Shown: positions 12,796 through 25,763, counted from the stretch's first letter. The stretch is DNA of 64,000 nucleotides from Strix aluco (GCF_031877795.1 NC_133931.1:136066621-136130620), one strand, 5' to 3'. A program made the numbers and translations. Notes: a model not told the origin generated them from the letters alone.

Positions 12796-15700
12796 TTACT
12801 AGGATTTGTCTCTAAATTTGAATATTTCTTCAATTATAACAGCTCTTATTGATGTATCTGTAAGTTTACTTAACAATCAGAATGGACTTGTGTCAACAGT
12901 AAAGCAGTCCAGAAGCTCAGGGCACCATGTAATTGAGGGCCCTTTCCACTTGCAGTTGGTGAGTATGCTGTACCAGAGGCCTATATAAAAATGAGAAGAA
13001 AATGTTTCTCTCTGATATTATAGAGCAGGGGAGGAAAAAAATAAAGGGTGAAGACAGTATTGTTCTACAAAATAGAAAAGGGAATTTCTAGAGGAGGTTT
13101 CTGGTCTCCTGTGGAAACTGGGGTCAGTGAGCTTTTTCAATTTAAAGAAGATCAGAAAAAGATAATCAGGGGTGGGAAAGAGTCCTCACATGGGAAAAGA
13201 ACACCCTAAGCTCATGAAAGTATGGAGCTGGAGAGGATGGATTTGAGTCTGACAATAGCTGCCTATGGAGGGAGGCGGAACTTTGCAGCTGGTGTAGCAG
13301 AAGAGAGTTTGTTTGGCCAGCAGGACATGCAGCTGAGGCTGAGACACAATCTGGAAATGAGAGCAGCTGACCAGGAGTTGCCAGAAGGCTTTCACCGTTC
13401 TGAGAAGCATGTGCAGTGGTAAGTGCTGGCAGTGGGCTTCCCGTTTTCTCCCTCCCTGATACATATCCCCAAAGCTACTGTCAGATTTTATCCCTGGACT
13501 GTGTACAGATCTGTAAAGTATGGAAATCTCTACAGTGTGCTAAGTCAACCAAAACAACTCATAAGCCTTTATCTTAAGACTTTTGCTCTTCTTATAGAAA
13601 CCTGCTTGGAGACTACTGTAGCTTGTACATGAGACTTCAATCCTGTTCCACTTCAGAAGACACGAGTGTAATGTTTTTACTAGCCACTACTGAGCCGTAT
13701 AGTTTCTTGGTCTCCATCCCTCAGGAGAAATCTGATAAAGTATCTTGGGCTATTTGTCAAAACTTCTGCTCTTGTTATCCTTTTGGACCAGAGAAACTCA
13801 CCAAAATTCAAAGGTTTTGGACTATTCCAAAGAGGAGAAACTGTTTCAGGAATCAATACCTCTCTCAAACAATTTTGTACATTTACAAGAAATGGACTGA
13901 CCCTCTTTTCTTGAGGAGAAAAACAATGGTTATTCACCACATCAATGTCCTTCTAAGTTACCTCCCCATGAGGACTCTCTCCAGGCTTGTGTAACCAGCT
14001 GTGTGTTGGTTGCTGCTCCTTTTCCTTATGTACCACACAAAGGAACATGTTTCAGAGAGATCACAAGTAGCAGAAGCCAGGCTAATAGAAGAATCAAATT
14101 AACACAGTCCTGTCAGACCTGTGTTGCACGTGAGCTAATAAGATTTGCAGAAGGTGGTGGTTGTAAGTGCAAGCCCAGTACAATATGCAGGAAGCTGATT
14201 TGTTTGGGGGAATATTGTTTACAATCTCCCCAAGACAACACCTTGTATAGTATGGCTGAACTACAGGGTTACTGTGGGGGATATCTAAGCATGTCTTTTT
14301 TTTTTTTCCATTTATTTCTCTCACATATGCAACCAGTAATTTCAACAATACCCTTTTCAGCCCTCCACCCAGAGAGCTGAGATTCCTCAGTTGCTTTCAA
14401 GATGTCCGTGTGTTAGTGTGAAGACCAGTGGCACTCCATGAACAATTTGTTTACTTGACTCCAGATGGTCAAAACTGCCCACTTCAGGGGAGCTTCACTG
14501 GACTGTTGGTGACTGAAAGTACTGGAAGAAGTCGCAACTTCAGCAGCTGTTTTCTCTTTCTATGAATAGTATATACAAAGAGATAGGTATCCTGTGTGTT
14601 ACCAGTCCTATCTGGAGTAACCTTCTGATCTTTAATGTCGACACTATGGATTTTAGTTGGAGCATTTGGGATCCAAACTTAGTCATGTGTTTTGGGGGTT
14701 TTTTTATGCAACACCTAGCTAAATCCTTTAAAACAGCTGGACTGTCACAGTCTTCTGTAGAAAATAACCAATGAGCTATTATGGAGAGGAGGGTCACAGG
14801 AGCAAATTATTGTAAGGAAAGGTAGGGGCAGAGGCAGTACCAAATCTTGAGTGTGTGCTTCTGTCCTCCAGCAGAGGTGTAATTGCATCAGCTCGCTGTC
14901 AAGGCTGTGAGTAAATGGAGACTAAGAAATGATGTGTCTCAGCAAAATGGGAACAGCTCTCCCTAGTTATTACACATTGCTTGCTGTCACCTTTAATGCA
15001 TGTTTATAAAGTACTTGGGGGTCTTCCCATGCAAAGTGTTAAATATGAGCCACTGATAATTAAATGTTTTATTATGTACTTGTTTAAGCCAATGCTAACA
15101 GTAACTAGTGGAAAACTTCAATCTCTGTCTCAAAAAGGTCAGAATAATTGGAAAGAGCTGACTGTCTGGGTAAAATGTGTGAAATCTGAAAAAAGCCTGT
15201 CTGAAGAGTGTGGTGTGTTCTCACAAATGGGTGGAGAAAGGGAGTCCTTTTCATTTATCAGCACTTGTATTTAATCTAATATGAGAGATCAAGAATACAG
15301 CAAGCTGATATAGCCAGAATATTTTCTGTGTATGTTGCACTGATAGCAGTCAGCACTTAAACAGGATGAAGTATCTAAAAAGATTCGGTACCTATATGTT
15401 ATTCAAACATTATAACATGTAAGTGGTCATTAGACAACTTTAAAATTCAGCAGAGGAGTCCAATCACCTTATTAAGAGCTATGAATCTTCTCTGAAGTGG
15501 GGTGAGGCTCTTGTTATCCATACCTCTAGTATTAGTGCTTAAAACAAGTGGATGCAACAAACAATGCAAAAGGATGAAGAGGCTGGTGACAACTGAGAAT
15601 AACACAGACTGGCCCTGGCTTAAACACAGGACCTATACATTAACATGTGTGCAGGTGCAATTCTGAACGTGCTCTTGTGCATGTGTGCACATGTTCAGTG

Positions 15701-16052
15701 TCTGCCAGACAGAGATCACAGCAAGCTATTGCAGCTCCCTCAATCTTTGCTTGGCCCTGGCAGCAGTTGAGGAGCTGGTTGTTTCCCTAAACTATGCACC
15801 AGGTGCAGCTCCTTTGGCTCTAGACTGTCATTCACAACACTACACTGCACCCACTCGGGAAGAACCCACACCTTCTGCATACACCATCCTAAAAAAAGAA
15901 GACAAGTGAGAACCAGGGAATAAGTACTTTAGTATTGAACAAATATGTATCAACAGCCCTTGCTGGTTCTATCCCTAGCCATTAATATGTGATTATGTGA
16001 CTTTATTTTTAAGACAATTTATTATCATAAATGTCAGTTTAAAAAAATTCTG
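12796..16052. other. Gene-free intergenic DNA
   Basis: No recognisable gene. A donor-like G|GTAAGT lies at about 13,420 on the plus strand after a 66-codon open frame, but no acceptor or homologous protein supports an exon. A T-run lies at about 14,297. Confidence 0.5.
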
Positions 16053-16144
16053 TGTAGGATGGGCTGAACAATATACTCACCTGTTTTGCCACACTTTAAG
16101 CTTCATGCAGATACCTGTGAGCCTGGGACTGACTGACTACATCG
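16053..16144 (-). repeat. Copy 1 of a duplicated non-coding block
   Basis: Shares order and words with 20,614-20,700: TGTAGGATG(G/A)GCTGA near the left end, an ACCTGTTT block, a CACTTT block and CTGACTACATC / CTGACCACATCC at the right end. Read on the minus strand it contains a perfect 5' splice-site consensus, CAG|GTGAGT (16,083-16,075). It may be two copies of an unclassified old SINE or DNA transposon. The splice-like word could be real or simply part of the repeat. Confidence 0.4.
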
Positions 16145-16379
16145 GCGGGCAGAGATTTTAGGATCATGTTCCTCAGGCTGGAAGTCCGCATCCTGAACCT
16201 TGGCACATGCCAGGAGGCTGCCTTTTTTCCCCCCTCCTACACATTCACTTCATAATGTCATAAACTACTTTACATTAGCTAAACCCATTAACTAATCTTT
16301 ATCATATACAGCATATATATCATACCTAATAGGGTTAAGTTGCTAAATAGTTCAATAGATGAAAACGTGTGCTTTACAA

Positions 16380-16640
16380 ATGGAAGAAGTCCCGACTGAG
16401 CGGTTGCGTGCTGCAGGCCCCCGCCGCCGAGCCGCCCGCCGGCCGCCATTTCTGGTGTTATACTCCCTCTGCAGGGCGAGCCCGCCCGGCAGCCGCTGCC
16501 CGCCGCCCCTCGCCCCCTCCCCTTCTCGCCTCCTTTCAGGCGTCTTTACTTTCCGTCCCCTGCACTTGTCCACTCTTCACCCGCACGTTAACCAAAGGAG
16601 TGTCCCGCTGAAAAGGCGGTTAAGGAGTAACATCGTACGT
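16380..16640. promoter_or_regulatory. CpG island, probable promoter of unknown transcript
   Basis: About 25 CpG dinucleotides fall in some 260 bp, in sharp contrast to the CpG-poor surroundings. The core is CCGCCGCCGAGCCGCC-type sequence and includes GCCGCCATTT at 16,443-16,452, the reverse complement of a YY1 site (AAATGGCGGC). Islands of this kind normally stay CpG-rich because they are unmethylated in the germ line, which usually means an active promoter. Open frames on both strands in the island are not recognisable proteins. A minus-strand transcript starting here could use the CAG|GTGAGT donor at 16,083-16,075; this is inference. Confidence 0.65.
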
Positions 16641-16877
16641 TTATCACAGGAACAACCTTAATCCCGTCATCACATATGCTCTATCCTACTTAGTTTCACC
16701 CCATTTCTTTCTGGTGCTCAGGTGCTTCCAGGGATCCTGTTTTCTCCTTCTCTCCCATTTCTGCATAACTTGGGGTAGAGCCCCCTTCTCCTGCTCGTGC
16801 CCCGCTGCCCCCTAGCACACCTCTCCATCATGCCCTCTCACTACTGCTCTGTGGTAAAAACTGAGGGACACAGACGA

Positions 16878-16896
16878 TTTTTTTTTTTTTTTTTTA
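16878..16896. repeat. Poly(T) tract
   Basis: A run of about 18 T. It could be the reverse complement of a retroposon A-tail, but I cannot identify an element next to it. Confidence 0.8.
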
Positions 16897-17559
16897 ATCC
16901 CTCCATGAATTCTGACATCTGAGTATCTTCAACCTAAACCAAAGACAAAAAGTGGCATTTTCATTTTTTCTTGGTATGAACAGTGAGAAAAAAAGGAAAT
17001 TCTGAAACATCTGTTTGAGTATTTTCAATCAAAACAAAACATAGTTCAGCATCTAAATGCAGCTGGTTTCAAATGCTTTGTCTTAAACTGGTATTAAGCT
17101 GCCTTTCCCTACAACAGCATATTGCCTTATAGGAGGAATCTCTGGCCGTTTAATGCCACATCTTGCCTATGGAGTAGTCTTCCCAGCTGAACATCTGTCA
17201 CAAAGGCTCCAGAGTTGTCTGACTTGCACCCTTTGCTTGCAGCTTGCTTAAAGAAAAGTCCGCGCTGCATTGTGGAAGATGGCCTCCTTCGGGCACCTGG
17301 CCAGAGGACAGCTGCAGAAATGGGGATGAGGGCCTGAGCCGCTCTCCTCTGAAGTCAGCGTAGCGATAAAGAAATGCAAGGCAGTGGCTTTGGCGATTTG
17401 ATTTAAGCCCACGTGTTTTAAGTGGGCTAAAACCCGCAAAATATTCCAGTTTGGTTCCATGAATCATTTCAACTTTGTAGACACTTGTGTTTTCTTCCCA
17501 AAAATTCATTCAGGTGGAAGGTTCTCTCTTCCTTGTCCTACCAAATGTCAAGCCTCACC

Positions 17560-17905
17560 CCCGAGCAGAGAGCAGGCAGTGGTGAAGAGGGATGTGGGGA
17601 CTGTTCCCCACTGAGGGTCCCGTCCCTCGGGGGAGCGTGGTCCTGAGCCCAGTTACTGTCCCAGCCAGCAGTCTGCTAGGCCAGGCTGCAGCACCTCCCT
17701 GGGGACGGGCCAAGCCGGGGTCAGGATCAGGCTGTGAGTATAATGTACCTGCAGCATGGCCTCTGTGGGGATCAAGAAGGAGGCTCAGCCTGGAAATGGC
17801 TGCCAGGCAGAGAGCGGGGAGAGCCTCAGGCGGGGAGCCAGCTGGCCTCCAGCAGGCCCAAGCCGCTGGCTGCGGGGGCGCAGTCCAGGCCTGGCAGGTT
17901 TAGGC
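17560..17905. other. GC-rich stretch, moderate CpG
   Basis: Locally GC-rich, with runs such as GGGGACGGGCCAAGCCGGGG and GCGGGGGCGCAG, but fewer CpGs than the island at 16.4 kb. Open plus frames (17,592-17,903 and 17,734-18,000) are Ala/Gly/Gln-rich in the way GC-rich non-coding DNA often translates. It could be a flank of the same regulatory region or an exon of a non-coding RNA. Confidence 0.35.
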
Positions 17906-18439
17906 ACACCCCGAGTGGCCTTGTTTCCCTAGCATTGAACTCACAACTTGGAAGTCCAGTTTCCTCTATTAAATGCTTTCAAAAAAACCACAGTTCTTAA
18001 CAGTGTAGCCATCAGTATGAGTGACAATCCCAAGTCTGTCCAAGAGGGAGTTCAGCTCAATTCACTTTGCTGATGCAGAACATAAACAGGGGTGAGCATT
18101 CATAAAGCTATTGCACAAAATCAAATAAGTCAAATGAGAAACATGGCTGGATAATTTTAATACACTGATAAATTCTGTCATCCAAGGTCCTTGCCTATAT
18201 TTCAGGTACATGAGTAATACCACCTATTATCTCCAGAGCCACTGAAAAACTAATGCAGGCAAACAGAGATTTCCATGGTTCAACTGGTTAATCAAGGGTT
18301 CCATGATACACAGACTTGTTTTCGGCACTCAGGTACCATCTCAGCAGTAATAAATTTTACAAGACAGCACTTTTAAGCTTTTACAGTTTTCAATTTACAA
18401 AGGACTTCATAAATATGAATACAATCACTGTAACAAATA

Positions 18440-18572
18440 CTGCTGTGAAGTAGCCATTATTCATGTTGCACAGAGGGAGATGCTAAAGCACAGTGATATT
18501 TACTAACCTGCTGGCACTCATCTTTCCCTGAGCAGGACTAGCGCCCAGCTCTCCTGACTATCTGGTCTGTGC
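18440..18572 (-). repeat. MIR-like SINE relic
   Basis: The plus strand shows CACAGAGGGAGATGCTAAAG, then a decayed TGACTTGCCCAAGG-like block, then GCAGGACTAGCGCCCAGCTC and CTCCTGACTATCTGGTCTG. This matches the order of a reversed MIR element (gaaactgaggcacaga ... gagccaggactagaacccag ... tctgactccaaagcc). Heavy decay indicates an old insertion. Confidence 0.5.
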
Positions 18573-19014
18573 TTTAAACCTGGGACCATGTGCACCATAT
18601 GCACTTTGCTCTTTTATGGGGAGAAAACAGAGCAGCGGGATACAGTGGGGGCCTGAGGGGTCTCTGCGATCTAGCATTGGCCTCACCATTCTGGGACCTT
18701 GTCTTTCCTCAAGCAGTCACTGGGTTCTTGGCCTTCTCCAGTCTCTTTCCAGCACCTGTGTCCAGCCTCGCTCCTTGTGTTGTTTATTTAAGCTATGAAG
18801 ACCCTTGGAGAAGAGGTACTGTTTCAAAAGTGGCTGGCACATTAATGTCTCAGTCAAGATCAGAAACCCAAAGTAATGCATTCAATTTATAGTGATATAT
18901 TAGTTTCTTCAGAAATACTTTCATTAGACCAGCATCTGAGTCCAAGTGTTGTACCTACCAATGAACATACATGACAGTGACAGCCATAGTCCGGAGAGTT
19001 TACAGGAGGTGTTA

Positions 19015-19115
19015 TTGTTTCAATTACATATTGTATACACAGACAACCTGAGGGCACAGGAAAGAAATTGCGTGTTCTAGTCCATGCTGGAAGTCCATGC
19101 CAGAATCAGTAACCA
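19015..19115 (-). repeat. MIR-like SINE relic, weak
   Basis: CAGACAACCTGAGGGCACAG and then AAAGAAATTGCGTGTTCTAG and GCTGGAAGTCCATGCCAGAA follow the order of the reversed MIR core. It is weaker than the copy at 18.4 kb. Confidence 0.35.
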
Positions 19116-19218
19116 GCAGTCACTCTTCAATAATGTCATTAGTAGGAAAAATAAGACATCTTAGATGTTTGAAACAGCAGATCATCCTCTCAGCACGGAT
19201 GACTTTTTTGCTTCCTCT

Positions 19219-19271
19219 AATTATTTTTATTATGATTATTATTATTACTGCTGTTGTTATTGTTGTTATTA
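19219..19271. repeat. (ATT)n / (GTT)n trinucleotide tract
   Basis: Interrupted ATT repeats turn into GTT repeats. The short hydrophobic open frame across it (Ile/Val-rich) is an artefact of the repeat. Confidence 0.85.
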
Positions 19272-19330
19272 ATCCTTTGGCTTAATTAGATCATACTCGT
19301 TCTTTCCTTACCAAGAGTATTTTTCTTTGG

Positions 19331-19378
19331 TACTTCAGGACTGACCTTCTTTTTCTTCAGTACTTCAGGACTGACCTT
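19331..19378. repeat. 30-bp period tandem duplication
   Basis: TACTTCAGGACTGACCTT occurs at 19,331-19,348 and again, unchanged, at 19,361-19,378, each followed by a T-rich stretch. This is a simple local duplication. Confidence 0.9.
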
Positions 19379-20613
19379 GTTTTGCACTGTATAAATAAGG
19401 AAGAACAAACTTCTAAGACTACCTTCTGAAAAAACTTTTATTTTCACGCACATGAGGCATCTCCACAGTTAATGAATATTGCATGCTTTTTTAAATATAT
19501 GCTAAAATTGCCAGAATAGGACCTACAAGAAAGCTATTTACAGCCCTTATTTTCATCTGAGTGACCATTTCTTTTTTCATCCAATGAAATTTTTTATGCA
19601 CTCTTGCACATTTATCTTCAAATGTAAACAGAAGGGGTGTGATTCACTATATACAATTTTATATATCCAAAAGTTAGACATCTATTTGAAATTAGTTGAA
19701 TGTAATCTAGGTACAATCAATTGAAATAAGACATTTTTTCTCACCTGTTCTTATAACTGTTTTGAGTAGGATGAATCGCTTCCTATGTTTCTATGCATAA
19801 ATGTGATAAGCACTCTCTGAAAGTGATGCAAAAAAAAAGTTACATGTAATTATGAGACTCACTATTGTTTTGAAGTAGTTCATATGGTCATCTGTACATA
19901 ACTTCTACCTGACAGCAAATATGCAGGAAAATCCAAACCAGTGTAGAGATGGTTGTGTGCATGTAGTGAAACCTAGTGTGCACCAGCAAAGATCTCATAT
20001 AGGAGTGCACCTCTGTTTACTTCTGTGCTCTCAACTCTTGCTATAAGCGGTACCGCTCTGAAAACACAGGATCATCTTGCTTAGCGTAATGATTAATAGA
20101 TGTGAGTGAGTAATAAAAGCCACAGCCTAGCCTACAGGCAACCCAAAAAACTTTCCAACAGTATTTACTGCTCTACAGTTTTTCATTAACTCTAGGTACT
20201 AGATTTCATCACAGGGAAAAACACAATTTGACTGTACAGACACAAACCAGCATTTTGACTGCAGAGGGCATGAAAGAGCTACTGAATAACACTGGTTTAC
20301 TTACAAGGCATTATTACTTGAAACATAATTTTCTACAAGTTCGATTTCTTCCACACTCAGTATTTACAATATCACATTTTAGTACTGAAAGATCCTCTGA
20401 GGATCCATCTGATTGCTTTCCTGGGGAAAAATACAAACCTAAAGAATATAAATTATCAGATTCATTCTAGAGGATATTTCTTTATGATAGTCAGGGACTA
20501 GAAATCGTTATCCTCACTGAATCTAATGGCTGTCACTTCTTACTGAGATCTTATTTCCCATTTTACTTCACACTCAAAATCACTTTTTAAAAATTTGCAT
20601 ACAAGACTGCTAA

Positions 20614-20700
20614 TGTAGGATGAGCTGACATTTACCTGTTTCCCTCTTAATGCCACTTTGAAAACCCCCAGCCATGACTAGAGTCACTGACCACATCCAT
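20614..20700 (-). repeat. Copy 2 of a duplicated non-coding block
   Basis: Partner of the block at 16,053-16,144 with the same word order (TGTAGGATGAGCTGA, ACCTGTTT, CCACTTT, CTGACCACATCC). On the minus strand it also shows CAG|GTAAA at the matching place. The shared splice-like word in two diverged copies suggests that it belongs to the repeat. Confidence 0.4.
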
Positions 20701-20724
20701 CATAGTGCAGTGCAGCTATTTTTA

Positions 20725-22430
20725 AAGCTTTTCTGATGCTTGTAAGGCTTTCATCAAATTGGGAAAATAATTTTTAAAAAAGTGGAGATTTTCACTAAAG
20801 TATAAATCATAATTCAGAAAAGCAGTTGAAGGGTCATAATTTGAACACAGAACTGTCCACAACATGCCCATTTGGCCTGTATTTTAGGGTTTTCTGGAAA
20901 TCTGAAACAGATCTTACGCAAGGGTGTGTTTTCAGAGGAACAAAAAAGGTCTGCAAAAACCGCTACCAAGAATCCAGCCTGAGGCAGGTACGTGTTGGCA
21001 GGAGCAGTCCCAGCCGATAACAAACGCTTTGCCCTCCTCCACCCACACCACACCCACACACCCGATTAGCATGAATCCCCATTCTTCCATTAACCCACAT
21101 CCTAAGCATGTTTTCCAGCCTCCTCTTTAAGCTAGTTGCATCTTTGTTATTCACTTTGTAGACATTTGGGCTGATGCGGGGATGATGGCTGTAGAGTCCA
21201 CCATGCTCAGTGTTTTTTCCGCCCATCTCAGTACCTCAGGTTGTCACTGCTGGGAGTCAGCAAAGATGGAGAGTGAAATATTGGCTCTTCCTCTACCATC
21301 AGCAGTGCTTGGTTTTAGTTAACTCGGGGAAGATTTTTGATAAAATATTGATGGACACCACCAGAGGGTGCATTGCTGCCACCGTAATGCCCGTTCTTAC
21401 ACTAAGTAATCATAAGTAACCATGGTGTGGTGTGGCAAGGCTTTGGACAAATCCTGCACCTTCCGTTTCTGTGAAGCTGCCTACACAAAGGTGCACAATG
21501 AAAAGCCGGATTAAATACCAAAGTCAGTGAAGCCAGTTGCTTTAAGAGGAAGAAAAAAGAAACAAGGAGAAGTAATATGCCTTTTGTGCTGCGCACTCAA
21601 GGCATTTTGCAGCTTTTCTTGAAATATCCATCATAAGAGTACTTCTTTGATCTGCTGCAAGCAGCCACTCCCAGAAGGGGTGAGAGACACCTTGTTTCCT
21701 TCCTTCCTTTTCTTATCCTGACCTACCGGTCTGGAATGCAGTTCACCTCTGAGCATTTTCAGAGGTATCATTTTCAGAGAGTCTTGCATGTCACAACACA
21801 CAAACCGGGGCTTACTTCACTGCTTACAAAGCCTGCACATGACAGCCAAACAGAGAAGCCACATACTGTGCCTGATCCTCCCGTGCTTCACCTACATATA
21901 CACTTTTGTCTGCAGAAGGGGCATAGCAGTGTTAGAATAACAAATACTCATCTCTCCCTCAACATAGGCAGGACTGGAGACTGCAAAGATAAAAAAATTG
22001 TGCCCCACAGTGCAGCTGAGCAGCAGTTTAGGCTGATCTATGCCTGTATTGCTGCAGCCCTATGTGTCCCCAGCACATCCCTTTGCAACAGGAATCATGA
22101 CGTCCCTCATGAGAGGGACAAAACACAGTGTCCAGAAGAGGCCAAGACTTTTTCTAGTCCTGCAGACTAACTTAAACCAAGCACAAAATCATCCTTCTAG
22201 GCTTACTGTGCTGTCACTGGATTCAGAGTGAGTCTTCAAAGAGATTTTTTAAACTCTGAATTGCCCTTTAGAAGTGCCTCTATAACCCCACGTACCATAG
22301 GCCTGTGGGTGCTGAAGCTGGAGTCACAACTAAACTCCAAAACATAGTTGGCATTAATCAAGACCGTAATGTTCCCTCTCCAAACGGCAAGGGAGTTGAG
22401 CACAGCATAAATACACACTTAAAACTGCAA
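20725..22430. other. Gene-free intergenic DNA
   Basis: No supported gene. A donor-like CAG|GTACGT is seen near 20,987 on the plus strand without a partner acceptor. Frames at 21,736-22,170 (144 codons) overlap other frames and are not recognisable. Confidence 0.45.
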
Positions 22431-22432
22431 CA

Positions 22433-22454
22433 CAATAAAAATAATAATAATAAA
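22433..22454. repeat. (AAT)n microsatellite
   Basis: A short perfect ATA/AAT repeat. Confidence 0.8.
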
Positions 22455-23169
22455 ACCCCAGCATAACCAGCATGGTTATGTGTGAATTAGCTGAAGATGG
22501 CCGGAGGGAGGAGATGCCACGCATTCTTGAGTGCACTGCAAGGAACTTTCAGTTCCATTGACTTCAATGGGGCTTCAATCAGACTGTGTCTCTGCTGTGG
22601 AAAGGAACTGCTTAACACAGCCTCGTGGGGTTCCTCGTTTTTTGTCTCTGAGCAACTCCTGGCAAAGCCACTGGTTAGTAAGTGAAAACACACTTTTTCC
22701 AGTCACCAGAACTGCAAGCTATACCTGGATTTGGCTTCTCTTTTCTTTCACTTTTCATTGTTGCTATGATTCTGATAGATTTGCAAATCTGGCTCCTTGA
22801 CTAGGTGCTGACTTTACAAACCCAACTTCAGCTACTGAAGCGGGGGAAGTGGGGGGGCCTGACCTTGGAGTGGATGATTTTGCCTTCAGTGGGGTGGCTC
22901 AGCTTGCAGCTTGACTCCAGCTAATAAGCGGCATTCAGTGTCAGCCCAGCAGCTGCCATGCAGGAGGTCTGTCCCTTCGGGCAGCTGCTGCTCATCTGCC
23001 TGCAGCTGGCAGCGGAAGTGACATCTGTTCTCGGTCCCAGCTGTGAGCAGCATGGAGGTGCCAAAGCCTAAACGCCTCAGTTCTCGATCCAGGAGCAAAG
23101 AAGGGTTTCTGATGCCAGACCACGGCCTGGCTTGCAGGGGAAGGGAGGGGGGGGGATTGTCTCCTTCAA

Positions 23170-23390
23170 CGATGGTGGGCTGGGAGGAATGGAAAGAGAG
23201 TGACAAATAGGGAGAGAAAGAACAAGTAAGGGAAAGGATGGGAGAAGAGCACGGGAGAAGACAAAAATGGCTGAAATGGAAAGGAAGCATGAAATTTGAA
23301 GTGACAGGGCCAGTCTGAGGCAAGGAAACAAAAGGAAGGAGGCGGAGTAATGAAAAAGAAAGTAGCAAGAAATAACTATCCAAGGAAGGT
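23170..23390. repeat. Purine-rich tract
   Basis: About 220 bp of strongly purine-biased plus strand (GGAA/GAGA/AAAG words). Polypurine tracts of this length can form triplex (H-DNA). The 165-codon minus-strand frame over this tract (22,886-23,383) is Leu/Ser/Pro-rich and is explained by the base bias. Confidence 0.6.
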
Positions 23391-25763
23391 GATTATCTAA
23401 AATGGCTGATGAATAGTGAAACACCTTATTGAGCTGCCATCTCAGGCACTACTGAGCCGGCACTGCTGAGCCTGGAAAGCTTTCCTGCCCACAGCCCTCA
23501 GCGTATCATGCCATTCAAGGTGTCTCCGCTGCAGATTTTGCCATCTGGAGGAGCTCTGGTATATTCTCTCTTGCCTCCTTGCTTCTCCATCTTATTTAAA
23601 TTCACAGCACTTTTTCCTTGTCCAAGTCTCTCACTCTCTCATTTATCTTTGTAACTGTGTTATAATTCACTGTTGTGGCATTTTAACTGAATTATAATTT
23701 CAGCTTCTGAGACAGGAATATGTGCAGGATGAAGGACAAGATCTGTTTCAATATAAAGATTGAAAAGCAAACTTAAATTAACCTGGGAATAAATGTATTA
23801 GGAAATGCCACTTTGCTACACAGGTTGGTGTATGCAAGCTGAGTATGTTCTATCATAAATGTATTTTCACAGTTGGGACTGTTTCTTAGCACAGGCGATG
23901 AAATTGTGTTTTTCAGATCTCAAAACTGATTGAGTATTCCTGGAAGAAATAACCAAGGAAAATGTATATTCAACAAGTGCTTTACAGCCCTGTCAATCAA
24001 AATCAACTTACACTGGGAAAAATGCAGTGTCAGTGACTGCTTCTTTCCCTTGGTGCTTGCCAGAAGCACAGTACAAACTGAGTTGTGGCAAACAACCCAG
24101 CTGAAGGATGGGCCAAGGGAGATAGACATCATAAAAACTTACCAGTCTGAAGCTGAAAATACAGGCATTGGGGGAACAATGGTTTGAACATGTTTTGATA
24201 CTTTGCCTTGGTATCTTACTGTAGGCAGCCAGAGTGGGCCATTAGTCATCAAACTGGGTGCCATTACAAATTATTCAAAACCAGGTGCAAAAGATTGGAT
24301 TGACTGAGTTGGGCAGGAATAATGAAAGGAGTTTCTTAGTTTCTGAGAATTCATCCCTTCAAGATTGGCTTTAAATAATGTAGTTATAGTTAAAGTTCTT
24401 TTTATATCACAATTATATATTTCTATAAAATAAAGATAAGATATATATTTATATCTTAGTATTTCATAACAGATTTTACCAGTGGGAGCCCTTAAAGATA
24501 TTATTGTTTTTACAAGTCTCAGCAGCTCTCCGTTTCAGTGAGAATTAGTTGTGGTTTTAATAAGTGATCTTTGAAACAAACAAGAGGAAATTCCTCTGAA
24601 TACCATTCTTTCACTACCTCCACAAAGAGAAAAATCGACCATCTAGTAAACTATGCATTTGAATTAATCAATCTAATAACTAAATACTTTTTTTTTTTCA
24701 GTCAGACAGGAATAAGGCTAGTGCATCTGTCATATGGACCAGAGAGAAGAATCAGAAAGCTTAAAAAACATAAAAAACTGTGAAGGGCTCAATTCATCCA
24801 ATAATACACAGTTTTCACAACTACCAACCATTTATATGTCCCAATCATCAGAATAGTCACACTGGGCCAGGTCAAAGGTAGCTCTTGCCCAGAATTCTGG
24901 CTCCTACAGGAACACTGTTAACATGAGCCTATTCCTGAACCCCAAACCCTTCCTTAACAGGAACAAAGGGAAGCATGTCTGTACATCTTGGTGGCTGCTT
25001 GATAAGAAGAACTAGCATTTTTCAGATCAAAAGTTATGGATGAAGAGGAAGGAGATAGGAGATAAAAAAAGCTTTTATATGTCCGGAAGTAAATGTGCTT
25101 TTCTTCAGAAATAAAACATCAACAAATAGCAGTGACCAGTAGCAAGTGTCTGAGACAGGGAGAACAGCACAAACAAACAATGACCCTTCCTTGGTGAAGT
25201 GACCTATAGACGGGAAAAGTTGCTGTATTATCGGAAAGTACTAAGCAGAAACTTATGTGTCTTTGGAAGCTGATGTTTGCATGGCACCTAGAACAGCATT
25301 GTGGAGATGATGAAGCTCTGGCGTCACACAGAAATACAAATCTGAATGCACCAAAAGCTTCAAGGCATCCAGACACACTTTTTGTTCTGCAGCCTACCTT
25401 AGTTATCAAGATGAGCTAAAAGCTTCATTGTGATGTTTTAAAGTCAACTAGAATTACACCACTGATTACAATAGGGTCACATCTCACTTTGTTTCTCTTT
25501 GCTGTTTGGTTTGGTTTTGGGGTTGGGGTTTTTTTGTTTTTAATTCCATCATCTTCTATCCTTTTCATTATTTCACCCTTTTTTAGAGAACTGTCAAGCC
25601 ATCTGTTTCAAGCTAGGTAGCCTGGAAAACTAAAGAAAAAAAAATTGCAACTAGAAATTCTTCTGCCAACTGATCTAAGACAAATGACATAATTTAGTTT
25701 TTCAGATTTTGCATGAAGTGGGTTGGTTTCAATATACAAATCTAATTCACTCAACTTTGCAGT
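23391..25763. other. Gene-free intergenic DNA
   Basis: No exon or element recognised. AT-rich runs lie at 24,410-24,460. A GGGGTTGGGGTTTTTTT patch at about 25,520 resembles telomeric G-runs only superficially. Confidence 0.5.

Noticed and set aside
13222..13424. 66-codon plus-strand frame ending at a GTAAGT donor
   Set aside because: A single donor word without acceptor, homology or partner exon is expected by chance in this much DNA.
22886..23383. 165-codon minus-strand frame
   Set aside because: Its Leu/Ser/Phe-rich composition comes from the purine-rich plus strand, and an overlapping frame (23,077-23,424) is equally open. No protein recognised.
25505..25545. Telomere-like GGGGTTGGGGTT
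   Set aside because: Only two imperfect units inside a G/T-rich patch; not an interstitial telomere array.
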